A stretch of DNA of 64,000 nucleotides, taken from positions 62,001-126,000 of the forward strand of contig JAUSDY010000074.1 in the NCBI GenBank assembly GCA_030650395.1, given 5' to 3'. Numbering within the stretch: the stretch's first letter is position 1; each line of letters starts with the position of its first letter. The translations under genes and the position numbers were made by a program. Source of the DNA: Acidobacteriota bacterium (GTDB lineage: Bacteria > Acidobacteriota > Vicinamibacteria > Vicinamibacterales > UBA2999). Below the pieces are notes generated by a model that did not search any database, was not told where the DNA came from, and was given only the letters and a program-made list of their open reading frames with translations. Below are positions 14,624 to 23,265 of the stretch, piece after piece.

Positions 14624-17464
14624 CTAGAAGATGAACCGGAAGCCGACGCGCGCCGTGCGGGGCGCGAGAATGGCCGACGGCTTCAGATAGCCCAGACCGG
14701 TCGCGCGGCTGATCGTCTCAGACGCGTTGCTGTTGGTCAGGTTGAACGCATCGAAATACCCACGAAAGCGGATGCGGTTGGTGATGGTGAAGGTCCTCTC
14801 CGCGCGGATGTCGAACACCCAGATGTTGTCTTCGCGGTTGGCGTTGGCCGGCTCGGCGTAGCCGGTGCCGGTGGCGGTCAGTCCGAGGGCCGACGGCGCC
14901 GCGATGGCGACCGTCCGAGCGAAGTTCGCGCCGGACTGGTGACGGATCACCGGCGAGAGGCGGATGCCCCACGCCGCGTCGTACGAGCCCGAGGCCTTGA
15001 AGTTCCACAGCGTCCGATCTTCCAGACCGGGCTGATTCGGGTTCTGCGGGTAACCGGCCACGAAGTTCGTCAGCATCGTGTAGCCGAAGCCGGTCGACGC
15101 GGACCAGCGATTGCCGTAGCGCTTGTTCATCGAGACCTCGAAGGTCTTGAAGCGCGAGTAGCTGGGGACATTCATCACGACCTGGTTGTTCGGGAAGTTC
15201 GCCGCCTGCGAGTTCGGCATCCCCAACATCCGGATGATCTTGTCGTCGGCCGTGCCCGCGCGCCCGTCCACCCCGAGGTCGGTGAAGTTGAACGGCACCG
15301 TGAAAGCCGAGAGGCCGCGGTTGGGCTGATAGGTGTCGATCAGGTCGTCCTCCGTCTTGTAAACGAAGCCCGCGCGCGCACCCATCGTATCGGAGAGCTG
15401 CCGCTCCACCCAGGCGCTCGCCTCGTGCGTGTAGGGCGCCTTGATGTTCGGATCGATGGAGACGTTGCCCTCGAGCGACGCCGCCGTTTGCGTGCCCTGC
15501 TCGCCCGGCTGCCAGCGGCGGTCGCCGTTGGCGTCGTTCCACTGGTAGGTGGCCGACTTGGAGGCGGTGTTCGGGTTGCCGTTGCCGCCGGTGCCGACGC
15601 CGGGATTGTGCCAGTAGAGGCCGTAGTTGCCCTTGAGCACGGTCTTGCCGTCGCCCGTGAGGTCAAAGGTCAGGCCGATGCGCGGCGCCGCCACATTCCA
15701 GGTGTAGAAGTGGGTCTCGGGGAAGGTCTTCGCGACCGATGAGATCGGGCCCACCGATGCCGCGAGCTGATCCTGCTCCGGCAGCCAGCCATGGTAGCGG
15801 TCCCAGCGGAGACCGGCATTCAACGTGGCGCGGCCGAGCGACCACGTGTCGTTGACGAACAGACCGATGTGGTCGAGGGCGGTCTTCGAGTACAGCTTGT
15901 CGTGCGCGCTCAGCTTGCCGGCGTCGGTCGCCGTCGGCAGGTAGAACACGACGGTGTTCGACACGCCGTTGTTATAGTTGTGGCTGATGTTGCCACCCCG
16001 CTGCTGCAGGTAGCCTTCCCACGCACGCTCCTTCAGCATCTCGGCGCCCATCTTGAACGTGTGGCTGCCCTTGCCGGTGTCGAGGAAGTAGGTGGTCGCC
16101 AGGTTGTACTGCTTGCGATCGCGGTCGAGCTGCCAGATCTGGTGGGCGCCTTCCGAAACCGCGCGGCCGGTGTCGTTCCAGAAGAAGTTGGCCGACGAGT
16201 TCGTGAGCAGCGGGAAGTAGTAGCCGAAGTCGCCGTAGCGGGCCTCGACATACAGCTTGTCGCTGATCGTGCCGTTCCACTCACCCTTGTAGACCCAGCT
16301 GCCCGAGTCCTGCTTGAAGGTCTGCTCCGGCGAGGCATAGGTGTAGGTCGCGAAGGGCAGCCGGTTGGGCTGTTCCTTCTGGCCCCACTGGTAGTACCCG
16401 GTGAACTTGTTCTTCTGGTTCATCTGATACGACACCTTCGCCACGGGATTCCACAACTTCGTGTTGAACGTGCCGTCGAACTGGAAGTTGGGCTGCGCCA
16501 CCGCGTTGAACTGCTCGCGGTACGTCCCGAAGATCCAGACCTTGTCCTTCTTGAGCGGACCGCCAAAGTTGATGTCGTGGTCGTAGTAGCGATCGATCTC
16601 GTTGCTGTGCTCGCGGATCGGGCTGTTGTTGAACGCCGTCGGCACAATGTACTCCGACGGAAGGTTTGAGCCCTGCAGCGAGTTGTTGTACCAGTCGAGG
16701 TGATACTCGCCCTGAAACTGGTTGCTGCCCGAGCGCGCGATGAACTGGCTCTGCACGCCTGGGTTCGGCATTTCCGCCGACTGGCCCGACGTTCCGAGGA
16801 ACGCTTCCTCGAGCGAGGCGTAGTCGAAGTAGAAGCCGGCGCCGCCGGTGCCTTCCGTGGTGTTGATGCCTTCGATCAGCACGCGCACCTGGCCCGACAT
16901 GCCGTAGGCGCTGTAAGGGGTCTGCGTGCCGGCGCGATTGCCGCCCACGTCGATGCGGCCCATCTGCACCGACGGGGTCACGGCCAGCAGCGCCCACATG
17001 TCGCGCCCGTTCGGGAGCGACTGCAGCTGCTCCATCTTGAAGTTCTGCTGAATACGGGTGGCGGAGGTATCGATGACCGGTGAGGCGCCGCTCACCGTCA
17101 CGGTCTCCTGCAGCGTGGCCAGCGCGAGCTCCACGTTCACGTTGGCGGTGAAGCCGAGGGTGATGGAGATGCCCGCGCGCTTGAGGGTATTGAAGCCCGC
17201 CAGCTCGTAACTGAGCTCGTAGCTGCCCGGAGGTACCGCGGGGAAACGATAGTTGCCCGTCTCAGACGTCACCGTCGTCTGGGGCTGAATCAACGCGGGG
17301 CTGGTGGCCGTGATCGTAACGCCCGGAAGAACCGCGCTCTGCGCGTCGGCGACGCGGCCTTGAATGGTGCCGGTGCTGCTGGCGCCGCCGCCCTGAGCAA
17401 ACGCCGGCGCGCTAAACGACAACGCCACCAACAGGGTCAGAAGACCCGTAGTCCAACGGTTCAT
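14624..17464 (-). CDS. TonB-dependent receptor with carboxypeptidase-regulatory N terminus
   Basis: 946 residues from the ATG at 17464, which follows a strong GGAGGAGGAAAG ribosome site; a longer open frame upstream is not used. Signal peptide to 'APAFAQ'. Residues 30-115 are the carboxypeptidase-regulatory domain ('GTIQGRVADAQSAVLPGVTI'), residues around 120-240 the plug ('LQETVTVSGASPVIDTSATR'), the remainder the beta barrel, ending in Phe (IF). This is the acidobacterial form of SusC-like outer-membrane receptors; the ligand is unknown. The gene stands alone with its own terminator. Confidence 0.92.
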   Translation of the reverse strand: MNRWTTGLLTLLVALSFSAPAFAQGGGASSTGTIQGRVADAQSAVLPGVTITATSPALIQPQTTVTSETGNYRFPAVPPGSYELSYELAGFNTLKRAGISITLGFTANVNVELALATLQETVTVSGASPVIDTSATRIQQNFKMEQLQSLPNGRDMWALLAVTPSVQMGRIDVGGNRAGTQTPYSAYGMSGQVRVLIEGINTTEGTGGAGFYFDYASLEEAFLGTSGQSAEMPNPGVQSQFIARSGSNQFQGEYHLDWYNNSLQGSNLPSEYIVPTAFNNSPIREHSNEIDRYYDHDINFGGPLKKDKVWIFGTYREQFNAVAQPNFQFDGTFNTKLWNPVAKVSYQMNQKNKFTGYYQWGQKEQPNRLPFATYTYASPEQTFKQDSGSWVYKGEWNGTISDKLYVEARYGDFGYYFPLLTNSSANFFWNDTGRAVSEGAHQIWQLDRDRKQYNLATTYFLDTGKGSHTFKMGAEMLKERAWEGYLQQRGGNISHNYNNGVSNTVVFYLPTATDAGKLSAHDKLYSKTALDHIGLFVNDTWSLGRATLNAGLRWDRYHGWLPEQDQLAASVGPISSVAKTFPETHFYTWNVAAPRIGLTFDLTGDGKTVLKGNYGLYWHNPGVGTGGNGNPNTASKSATYQWNDANGDRRWQPGEQGTQTAASLEGNVSIDPNIKAPYTHEASAWVERQLSDTMGARAGFVYKTEDDLIDTYQPNRGLSAFTVPFNFTDLGVDGRAGTADDKIIRMLGMPNSQAANFPNNQVVMNVPSYSRFKTFEVSMNKRYGNRWSASTGFGYTMLTNFVAGYPQNPNQPGLEDRTLWNFKASGSYDAAWGIRLSPVIRHQSGANFARTVAIAAPSALGLTATGTGYAEPANANREDNIWVFDIRAERTFTITNRIRFRGYFDAFNLTNSNASETISRATGLGYLKPSAILAPRTARVGFRFIF

Positions 17465-17668
17465 GCTTTCCTCCTCCAATGTGGGGGCCGACCCGGGGGC
17501 CAGGTCCCTTTGACACAAATGCAAAAACGAACCTGCAACGATTAGCCGACAATCGCCAACGAACCTCAGTACAGAAGTGACGAACCCTGACGGGCGAGGT
17601 AACCGACACGATACAGAAAAGGAGGGACCGGATGCAAATAGAGACATTTGAACGAGCGTTCAAGACAA

Positions 17669-17792
17669 GGGTTCCCAACGAGGGTTCCTCACGAGGGTTC
17701 CTCACGGGGGTTCCTCACGAGGGTTCCTCACGGGGGTTCCTCACGGGGGTTCCCGACGGGGGTTCCCCACGCAGGTTCCGTACGAGGGTTCA
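17669..17792. repeat. 13-bp tandem array (GGTTCCTCACGRG)
   Basis: About nine units, best preserved at 17690-17745; three units make a 13-residue period if translated. It lies between the receptor gene and the EamA gene, and the EamA stop codon (17790-17792) is in the last unit. Confidence 0.92.
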
Positions 17793-18656
17793 GGCGAAAC
17801 GCGTGATGAGTAGCCCGGTGAGGATGGCCCCGGCCCCGATCATCTGGTTGCCCGATACCGGCTCGCCGAGCCAGAACGCCGCGACGATCATCGCCACGAT
17901 TGGCGTCAGATAGCTGTACATCGAGGTCCGCGTGCCGCCGAGTTTTTGCAGGCCGGTGTACCAGATCACGTACGAGACGTTGAGGGCGAGCACCGCCGAG
18001 AGAAACATCAACACCCAGCTCGCGCTCGAGATCGAGGTCCACTCGATCTTCACGAGCCACGGCGCGGTGAACAAGAGATACAGCAGGGCGCCGATCGAAA
18101 ACGACGTGCCGGTCACGGCCAGCGGCGAATGCCGCTTCAGCAGCGGCTGCGCGGCCACCGAATACGTGGCCCAGAACACCATGCTCGCGATCACCATGCC
18201 GTCGCCGAAGAGCGATTCCGCCGACCAGTCGGCACGGTGGCCGACGACGAAGTAGAGACCACCAAAGCCGAGCGCCACACCGAACCACCGCCGCGGCGGC
18301 ACCCGCTCGTGGCCGGCAAACGACGACATCAGCGCGATCAGGATCGGTGTGGTGCCGACAATCAGCGAGGCGTTGCCGGCGCTGGTCCGCTTCAGCCCGC
18401 CAACGAACAGGAACTGATACACGAACGTGCCGACGACGCCGAGGAAGACGAGGCGGATCCAGTCGGCGCGGGAGAACGACGGCCGCGTCCGCGACGCCCC
18501 GATCACCGCGACAAACACGACGGCGCTCGTCAGCATGCGCATCGCGTTGAAGGCCAGCTCGGGGAAATCTCTGAGGGCCACTTTCACCAGGGAAAAGTTC
18601 GTGCCCCAGATCAGCACCATCAATAAGAGCAGCCCGTCTAACGCGGTCAACGCCAT
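17790..18656 (-). CDS. EamA/DMT family transporter
   Basis: 288 residues, ten transmembrane segments in two EamA repeats. Conserved features: 'LIWGTNFSLVKVAL' near the start and 'YVIWYTGLQKLGGTRTSMYS' before helix 9. Drug/metabolite exporters of this type carry amino acids or related metabolites; substrate unknown. It has repeat arrays at both ends: the 13-bp array at its stop and the AAAGTTG array just before its start. Confidence 0.9.
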   Translation of the reverse strand: MALTALDGLLLLMVLIWGTNFSLVKVALRDFPELAFNAMRMLTSAVVFVAVIGASRTRPSFSRADWIRLVFLGVVGTFVYQFLFVGGLKRTSAGNASLIVGTTPILIALMSSFAGHERVPPRRWFGVALGFGGLYFVVGHRADWSAESLFGDGMVIASMVFWATYSVAAQPLLKRHSPLAVTGTSFSIGALLYLLFTAPWLVKIEWTSISSASWVLMFLSAVLALNVSYVIWYTGLQKLGGTRTSMYSYLTPIVAMIVAAFWLGEPVSGNQMIGAGAILTGLLITRFA

Positions 18657-18658
18657 CG

Positions 18659-18850
18659 CAAGTTGAAAGTTGAAAGTTGGAAGTCTAAAGTTTCAGTTTC
18701 AAGTTCAGTTTTAGGTTTTAAGTTTCCAGTTTCAAGTGCCAGAAATAGAAAGGGGCGCGACCGAAGGCCCCGCCCCGCCAACTTGAAACTTCAAACTGAA
18801 CTTAAAACTGAAACTTCCAACTTTCAACTTTCAACTTTCAACTTTAAAGT
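18659..18850. repeat. AAAGTTG array, long imperfect palindrome
   Basis: The left side reads AAAGTTG/AAGTTTCAG-type units and the right side CAACTTT/AACTTGAAAC units, so about 190 bases fold back on themselves around a GC-rich centre near 18765. It fills the gap between atpE and the EamA gene. Confidence 0.9.
18745..18776 (-). terminator. Probable terminator downstream of atpE
   Basis: On the minus strand GGGGCGGGGCC-TTCG-GTCGCGCCCC is followed by TTTCTATTTC. It forms the centre of the AAAGTTG palindrome. Confidence 0.55.
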
Positions 18851-18853
18851 CGC

Positions 18854-19213
18854 TCATCCACCAAACGGTTTCAGGAAGAACAGGATGAGCGAGATCAGCA
18901 GCACGTAAATCACGAGCGACTCGATCAGCACGAGGCCCAGGATCAGCGAGCCGCGAATTTCGCCAGCGGCGCCCGGGTTGCGCGCGATCGCTTCGGTGGC
19001 CGACGCCACGGCCATGCCCTGGCCGATTGCAGCGCCGACGGCGGCGATGGCCAGCGCGAAACCGGCGGTGACGATCGACCACTGAACCAGGCCGGAGTCG
19101 GCGCCCGCCGCAGCGGCTTCCTGGGCGTAGACCGGCGCGGCCAGGCCGAGGATCACGAATCCGAACATCAACGACAAAACGCACCGACTTGTTCTCACGG
19201 GAAACGCCTCCAT
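18854..19213 (-). CDS. atpE: ATP synthase subunit c
   Basis: 119 residues from the ATG at 19213. Residues 1-31 look like a signal/extension ending 'APVYAQ', a feature of several acidobacterial c subunits, and the two-helix hairpin follows. Helix 1 has 'GAAIGQGMAVASATEAIARN' with the polar loop 'RNPGAAG'; helix 2 has the ion-binding Glu in 'GLVLIESLVIY'. The Gln in helix 1 with Glu-Ser and a Tyr five residues after the Glu resembles sodium-binding c rings. It overlaps the atpI-like gene by 19 bases; no subunit a gene lies between. Confidence 0.92.
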   Translation of the reverse strand: MEAFPVRTSRCVLSLMFGFVILGLAAPVYAQEAAAAGADSGLVQWSIVTAGFALAIAAVGAAIGQGMAVASATEAIARNPGAAGEIRGSLILGLVLIESLVIYVLLISLILFFLKPFGG

Positions 19214-19572
19214 CGCAAACCCCTCAGCGCTTCGACCGCGACCGCGGCTCCGAGCGATGAAACGCCCATCAGCATGGCCACCGGGTCGACGCGCAAACGC
19301 ACCATCATAACGTAGGCTGCGAGAGCCAGAATAGCATGTCTTGTGAAAAACTTCACTAGCTGGAAACGGGCCTTTTTTCTGGGCGTTTCGCCGCCAGATC
19401 GGCTTCGGATCAACGCGTCGACTATGCCCTGTATCGCCCAAAATGCCAGTGCTATCAGTAGCCCGCCTCCAGCGACGCCTAAGGGTGTGGAGAGATCGCG
19501 CCTCCAAAAGGCTGCGAGCGCGATCATGACAACACAAATGATCGTCGCGTCGCGGGCGACTCTCTCGATCAT
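19195..19572 (-). CDS. ATP synthase subunit I-like membrane protein
   Basis: 125 residues with four hydrophobic segments, separated by a basic loop ('RSRSGGETPRKKARFQ'). The position between an AtpZ-like gene and atpE and the shape of the C-terminal hairpin ('DPVAMLMGVSSLGAAVAVEA') fit ATP synthase protein I, which helps assemble the c ring. The family match is by pattern and context, not by a strong motif. Confidence 0.7.
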   Translation of the reverse strand: MIERVARDATIICVVMIALAAFWRRDLSTPLGVAGGGLLIALAFWAIQGIVDALIRSRSGGETPRKKARFQLVKFFTRHAILALAAYVMMVRLRVDPVAMLMGVSSLGAAVAVEALRGLRWRRFP

Positions 19573-19589
19573 GCCGGGAGGGCACTGCT

Positions 19590-19760
19590 TGACGGGATCG
19601 CAATCCTTGACGGGATTGCACTACCTGACGGGATTGCAATCCTTGACGGGAAAACGCCTCTGGGCAGAAAGTATTTTCCCGACAAGAGGTTCCCTCCCGT
19701 CAAGAAGTGCGATCCCGTCAAGAGGTGCCTTCCCGTCAAGGAGTGGTGCCTTCCCGTCAG
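19590..19760. repeat. 18-bp array (GGATTGCAATCCTTGACG) in two inverted halves
   Basis: The left half repeats TTGACGGGATTGCA-type units, the right half has CCCGTCAAG units, so the array is a large inverted repeat between the atpZ-like and atpI-like genes. An open frame through it gives only repetitive protein and is not a gene. Confidence 0.9.
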
Positions 19761-19978
19761 GGTTTTTTCTGAGCGAGTTGCATGACCCGGTAGACATTCA
19801 AGATCCCCGCGGCGAGACCCAGGAAGAAACCCAGAAAGGCCAGCCACGGCGAGGTGCCGAACTGGATGTCGAGCCAGTATCCCGCGCCGAATCCGATCAC
19901 CAGCGCGAACACGAATGACAGGCCAATGGTGCTGAGCTGGCCGATGAGCTGCCACGTGTTAGGAGAAGTGGGCGGCAC
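19757..19978 (-). CDS. AtpZ/AtpI family protein
   Basis: 73 residues, two transmembrane helices with the family's Gly-rich pattern 'FGAGYWLDIQFGTSPWLAF' and 'LGLAAGILNVYRVM'. AtpZ-type proteins (PF09527) begin ATP synthase operons and are linked to Mg/Ca handling or c-ring assembly. Its 3' end touches the 18-bp repeat array, which separates it from the next atp gene by about 185 bases. Confidence 0.85.
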   Translation of the reverse strand: MPPTSPNTWQLIGQLSTIGLSFVFALVIGFGAGYWLDIQFGTSPWLAFLGFFLGLAAGILNVYRVMQLAQKKP

Positions 19979-20035
19979 CCGCCCAGTTTACGGCCAAACC
20001 CACCTCCGCCGCGTCGCGGCTTCGGTGGGTAAACG

Positions 20036-20084
20036 ACAAACCTGAAGGTTTGTCGCCACGATCTCTCAGGGTTTGTCGCCACGG
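20036..20084. repeat. ACAAACCT..AGGTTTGT palindrome
   Basis: ACAAACCTGAAGGTTTGTCG followed by a second half-copy (GGGTTTGTCGCCACGG). Same family as 24603-24672 and 42417-42503. It sits in the divergent gap before the VWA gene. Confidence 0.8.
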
Positions 20085-20142
20085 TATACTGCCGGTACGC
20101 TGCCCGATGCGCCTCGGCCGCAGCCTGGAAAGTCACTTATCG

Positions 20143-21036
20143 ATGCGGCACGACATGCTCGTTCGATTCGCAGCCGGGGCCCTCTTCGCCCTCAGTCTTT
20201 CGGTCGCTCTCGCCGCGGCGCAGGCGGCCGAGCGCGTGCTGTACGTCAGCGTATTCGACGAAAAGACCCGCGCCCCGATCACCGGCCTTCGCACCACGGA
20301 CTTCGTGGTGAGGGAAGACGGCGCCAGCCGCGAACTGCTCCGCGTCGGCCCGGCCACCACGCCGATGCCGATCGCCGTCATCGTCGACAACAGCCAGGCG
20401 GCCACCGACACGATTCCTGATTTGCGCAAGGCGCTCGCCGCGTTTCTTCGCGACATCGACGGCATCGGACCCGTCGCGCTCGTCACCGTGGCCGATCGGC
20501 CGACGATCGTGCGCGACTACACCACGGATCAGAAACAACTGCAGGATGCAGCCAAGCGGATCTTCGCCGTACCCCAGTCGGGCGCGACCCTGCTCGACGC
20601 CATCACCGACATCAGCAAGGGGCTCGAGAAACGGGAATCCGACCGCGCCGCGATCGTCATCGTGACGACGGAGAACGTCGAGCACAGCACCCGCTACTAT
20701 AAAGACGTCCTCGACGCGTTGAAGAAGAGTGGTGCAATGATGCACGCGCTGGTGCTGACGGGCGAGGGCGGTTCGAGCCTGGACGACGGGGCGCGGAACC
20801 GGGCGTCGGTGCTGGACCTGGGCCCGAAAAATAGCGGCGGCGTGCGCTTCGACGTCGTCACCAGCATGGGCTACGAAGGCCGGATGCAGGAGCTGGCGAA
20901 GATCCTCAAGTCGCAGCATCAGGTGGTCTACGCGCGTCCCGATCGGCTGATTCCTCCCGAGAAGATCGAAGTCACAGCCGCCAAAGCCGGACTCGCCGCG
21001 GTTGGCGCACCGGCCCGCGGCCAGGGGGTCAAGTAG
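20143..21036 (+). CDS. Exported VWA-domain protein, degenerate metal site
   Basis: 297 residues from the ATG at 20143; 20155 is an alternative and an upstream ATG at 20107 lacks a ribosome site. A signal peptide (to about 'AAAQAAE') is followed by 'YVSVFDEKTRAPITGLRTTD', the short beta domain that precedes the VWA fold in acidobacterial VWFA-related proteins (TIGR03436 type). The metal-binding DxSxS is reduced to 'DNSQA', so ion binding is doubtful. It is followed after two bases by a paralogue with an intact site, and the two probably form one transcript. Confidence 0.85.
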   Translation: MRHDMLVRFAAGALFALSLSVALAAAQAAERVLYVSVFDEKTRAPITGLRTTDFVVREDGASRELLRVGPATTPMPIAVIVDNSQAATDTIPDLRKALAAFLRDIDGIGPVALVTVADRPTIVRDYTTDQKQLQDAAKRIFAVPQSGATLLDAITDISKGLEKRESDRAAIVIVTTENVEHSTRYYKDVLDALKKSGAMMHALVLTGEGGSSLDDGARNRASVLDLGPKNSGGVRFDVVTSMGYEGRMQELAKILKSQHQVVYARPDRLIPPEKIEVTAAKAGLAAVGAPARGQGVK

Positions 21037-21038
21037 CG

Positions 21039-21959
21039 ATGCGCGCGCTCTTGATCGCGGTAGTCGTGTCGGCTGCAGCGGTGTCGGTGCCGACGGGCCA
21101 GGAGAAGAGCCAGGTCTTCCGCGCCGGCATCGACGTGGTGTCGCTCAACGTCACGGTGGTCGATAGCGCGAGCCATTACGTCACCGACCTCGAGCAAGGT
21201 GACTTCTCGGTGTTCGAAGACGGCGCCAAACAGGATCTGAACTTCTTCAACAAGACCAACCTGCCGATCGCGCTGTCGCTGCTGATCGATTCGAGCGCCA
21301 GCATGGAGCAACGGATGGAGACTGCGCAGGAAGCCGCGATCGGGTTTGCGCGGAAGATCCGGCAGCAGGACCTGGCGCAGGTCGTCGACTTCGACAGCCG
21401 CGTTGAGATCAGGCAGAGCTTTACGAATAATGTCGCGAGCCTCGAGACGGCCATCCGCAATACGTCATCGGGCGGATCCACCGCGCTGCACAACGCGGTC
21501 TACATCTCGCTCAAAGAGCTCGCGAAGGTCCGGGCGAAGAACCCCGACGAGATCCGCCGGCAGGCGATCATCCTCCTCTCCGACGGCGAGGACACCTCGA
21601 GCCTCGTCAGCTTCGAGGAAGTGCTGGAGCTGGCCAAGCGTTCCGAAACGGCGATCTACACCATCGGGTTGCAGCCGCGCGAGACGGGCGCGCTGCGCGG
21701 CTTCCGCGAAGCCGAGTTCGTGCTACGGCAACTGGCGCAGGAAACCGGCGGCCGCGCATTCTTCGCGCAACGGGTCGAAGAGCTGAAGGACGTCTACGGC
21801 CAGATCGCCGACGAGCTCTCGAGCCAGTACACGATGGGGTATGCGTCGAAGAATCCTCGCCGCGACGGCGCGTTCCGCCGCTTGGTCGTGCAGGTGGCGC
21901 GGCCGAACGTAACGCCGCGCACCAAGCGCGGCTACTACGCGCCGGTTGCTTCACGATAG
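21039..21959 (+). CDS. Exported VWA-domain protein (acidobacterial VWFA-related)
   Basis: 306 residues. Signal peptide, then 'VVSLNVTVVDSASHYVTDLE' and 'DFSVFEDGAKQDLNFF', the diagnostic prelude of TIGR03436. The metal site 'DSSASM' is intact, with a downstream 'LSDGEDTSS'. It ends with 'KNPRRDGAFRRLVVQVARP' and 'RTKRGYYAP', also family-typical. These secreted proteins are abundant in Acidobacteria; their role is unknown. It is the second of a tandem pair and ends at the TTAACTC array. Confidence 0.9.
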   Translation: MRALLIAVVVSAAAVSVPTGQEKSQVFRAGIDVVSLNVTVVDSASHYVTDLEQGDFSVFEDGAKQDLNFFNKTNLPIALSLLIDSSASMEQRMETAQEAAIGFARKIRQQDLAQVVDFDSRVEIRQSFTNNVASLETAIRNTSSGGSTALHNAVYISLKELAKVRAKNPDEIRRQAIILLSDGEDTSSLVSFEEVLELAKRSETAIYTIGLQPRETGALRGFREAEFVLRQLAQETGGRAFFAQRVEELKDVYGQIADELSSQYTMGYASKNPRRDGAFRRLVVQVARPNVTPRTKRGYYAPVASR

Positions 21960-21960
21960 A

Positions 21961-22074
21961 GTTAACAGTTAAGAGTGAAGAGTGAAGAAGGTAGCTGCAG
22001 AGCTACGCTAGAAATTCTTAACTCTTAACTCTTAACTCTTAACTCTTAACTCTTAACTCTTAACTCTTAACTCA
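21961..22074. repeat. TTAACTC 7-bp array, inverted halves
   Basis: The left part reads GTTAAGAGTGAAGAG, the centre is a small hairpin (GTAGCTGCAGAGCTAC), and the right part is about seven perfect units of CTTAACT. A shorter array of the same word is at 27681-27718. Confidence 0.92.
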
Positions 22075-22088
22075 GCTAGTATTCCCTG

Positions 22089-23201
22089 GTGCGCTCCACT
22101 GTTTATTTGATCGGCGCGGGCCCCGGCGCTCCCGATCTGATCACCCTGCGCGGCTTCCGCTGCCTGCAGACGGCCGACGTCGTGATCTTCGATCACATGG
22201 TCCATCCGCGCCTGCTCGACGCCGCGCCGGCCGCGGCCGAGCGGATCGACGTGGGGAGCGCCGCGCCGCAACCGACCGACCAGGAAGCGATCTGTTACTT
22301 GCTGGCGGAGAAGGCGCGCGAAGGCAAGACGGTGGCGCGGCTCAAGTGGGGCGATCCGTTCCTGTTCGATCACGGCGGCGAAGAAGCGCTGTTCCTTCAC
22401 GAACAGGGCATTCGCTTTGAAGTCATTCCGGGCGTGCCCGCCGCGATCGGCGCGACCGCGTATGCCGGCATACCCATCACCTATCCCGGCGGCGGCGACA
22501 CGGTCACGTTCATTCGCGGCCACGAAGACGAGGGCCGCGAGAAGGCCAAGGTCGACTGGGACAGCCTCGCCCGGCTCGAGGGCACCATCGTGTGTTACGC
22601 CGGGCCCAAGCAGCTGCCGAAGATGCTCGACGCGCTGATGTCGCACGGCCGCGCGGCGGAGGAATCAGCGGCGGTGATCGTCAACGGCACGCTGTCGTCG
22701 CAGCGCACCATCACCGGCACGCTCGCCGAGCTGGCGCAGACGTTCAAGGACCAGCCGGTCAGCGGGGCGGCGCTGCTGATCGTCGGCAAGGTGGTCAACT
22801 TCCGCGAGCACCTGCGCTGGTTCGACTCGCGCCCGCTCTACGGGCGTTGCGCGCTGGTGATGCATTCGAAGGAACAGCCCGACGACCTGGCGGAGCTGCT
22901 CGAGGCGCAAGGCGCCGAGGTCATCGTCGATACCGACACCAAGCTCGACATCTATCGCCAGCTGCTCGATCGCAAGATCGATGCGGTGACGTTCACCAGC
23001 GCATCAGCGGTGCTGAGCTTCGCGGCGAATTACGGTGTCGAGCAGGCGTCGGATCTGCTCGCGCACACGCTGGTGGCGACGCTCGGACCCGCCGCCGCGG
23101 ATGCCGCGGGCCGCGCCGGCATCACGCCGGCCATTCAGTTGCAGTCTGGATCACAGGCGTCGCTCGCCGACGCGATCGTGGCGCACTTCAGAGGTAACTG
23201 A
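22089..23201 (+). CDS. cobA: Uroporphyrinogen-III C-methyltransferase fused to a short HemD-like domain
   Basis: 370 residues, GTG start. Residues 1-245 are a SUMT: 'VYLIGAGPGAPDLITLRG', 'RLKWGDPFLFDHGGEE' (usually RLKGGDPF) and 'VIPGVPAAIGATAYAGIPIT'. It adds two methyl groups from SAM to uroporphyrinogen III, toward siroheme and cobalamin-type rings. Residues 255-370 look like the second half of uroporphyrinogen-III synthase ('DAVTFTSASAVLSFAANYG'); full HemD is around 250 residues, so this domain is short. The start lies only 15 bases after the repeat array. Confidence 0.88.
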   Translation: MRSTVYLIGAGPGAPDLITLRGFRCLQTADVVIFDHMVHPRLLDAAPAAAERIDVGSAAPQPTDQEAICYLLAEKAREGKTVARLKWGDPFLFDHGGEEALFLHEQGIRFEVIPGVPAAIGATAYAGIPITYPGGGDTVTFIRGHEDEGREKAKVDWDSLARLEGTIVCYAGPKQLPKMLDALMSHGRAAEESAAVIVNGTLSSQRTITGTLAELAQTFKDQPVSGAALLIVGKVVNFREHLRWFDSRPLYGRCALVMHSKEQPDDLAELLEAQGAEVIVDTDTKLDIYRQLLDRKIDAVTFTSASAVLSFAANYGVEQASDLLAHTLVATLGPAAADAAGRAGITPAIQLQSGSQASLADAIVAHFRGN

Positions 23202-23202
23202 G

Positions 23203-23265
23203 GGCTTGGGGCTTGGCCCCTTGGCACCCTTGGCACTGTACGCACCGTACGCACCCTGGCTCTAT
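23203..23265. repeat. Short mixed repeats between convergent genes
   Basis: GGGCTTGGGGCTTGG, then TTGGCACCC units and GTACGCACC units. It fills the whole gap between cobA and rseP, and the rseP stop is at its edge. Confidence 0.7.

Noticed and set aside
14474..15742. 422-codon open frame on the plus strand
   Set aside because: Antisense to the TonB receptor gene; composition is of the Arg/Gly/Ala shadow type.
19569..19955. Open frame with a repetitive LTGRH/PSRIAIPS protein
   Set aside because: It is a translation of the 18-bp DNA repeat, overlaps atpZ in another frame and has no start context.
21961..22074. TTAACTC array as a PhoB-type operator
   Set aside because: The period is 7 bases, not 10-11, and the array lies at a gene end with inverted halves, so it is grouped with the tandem arrays.
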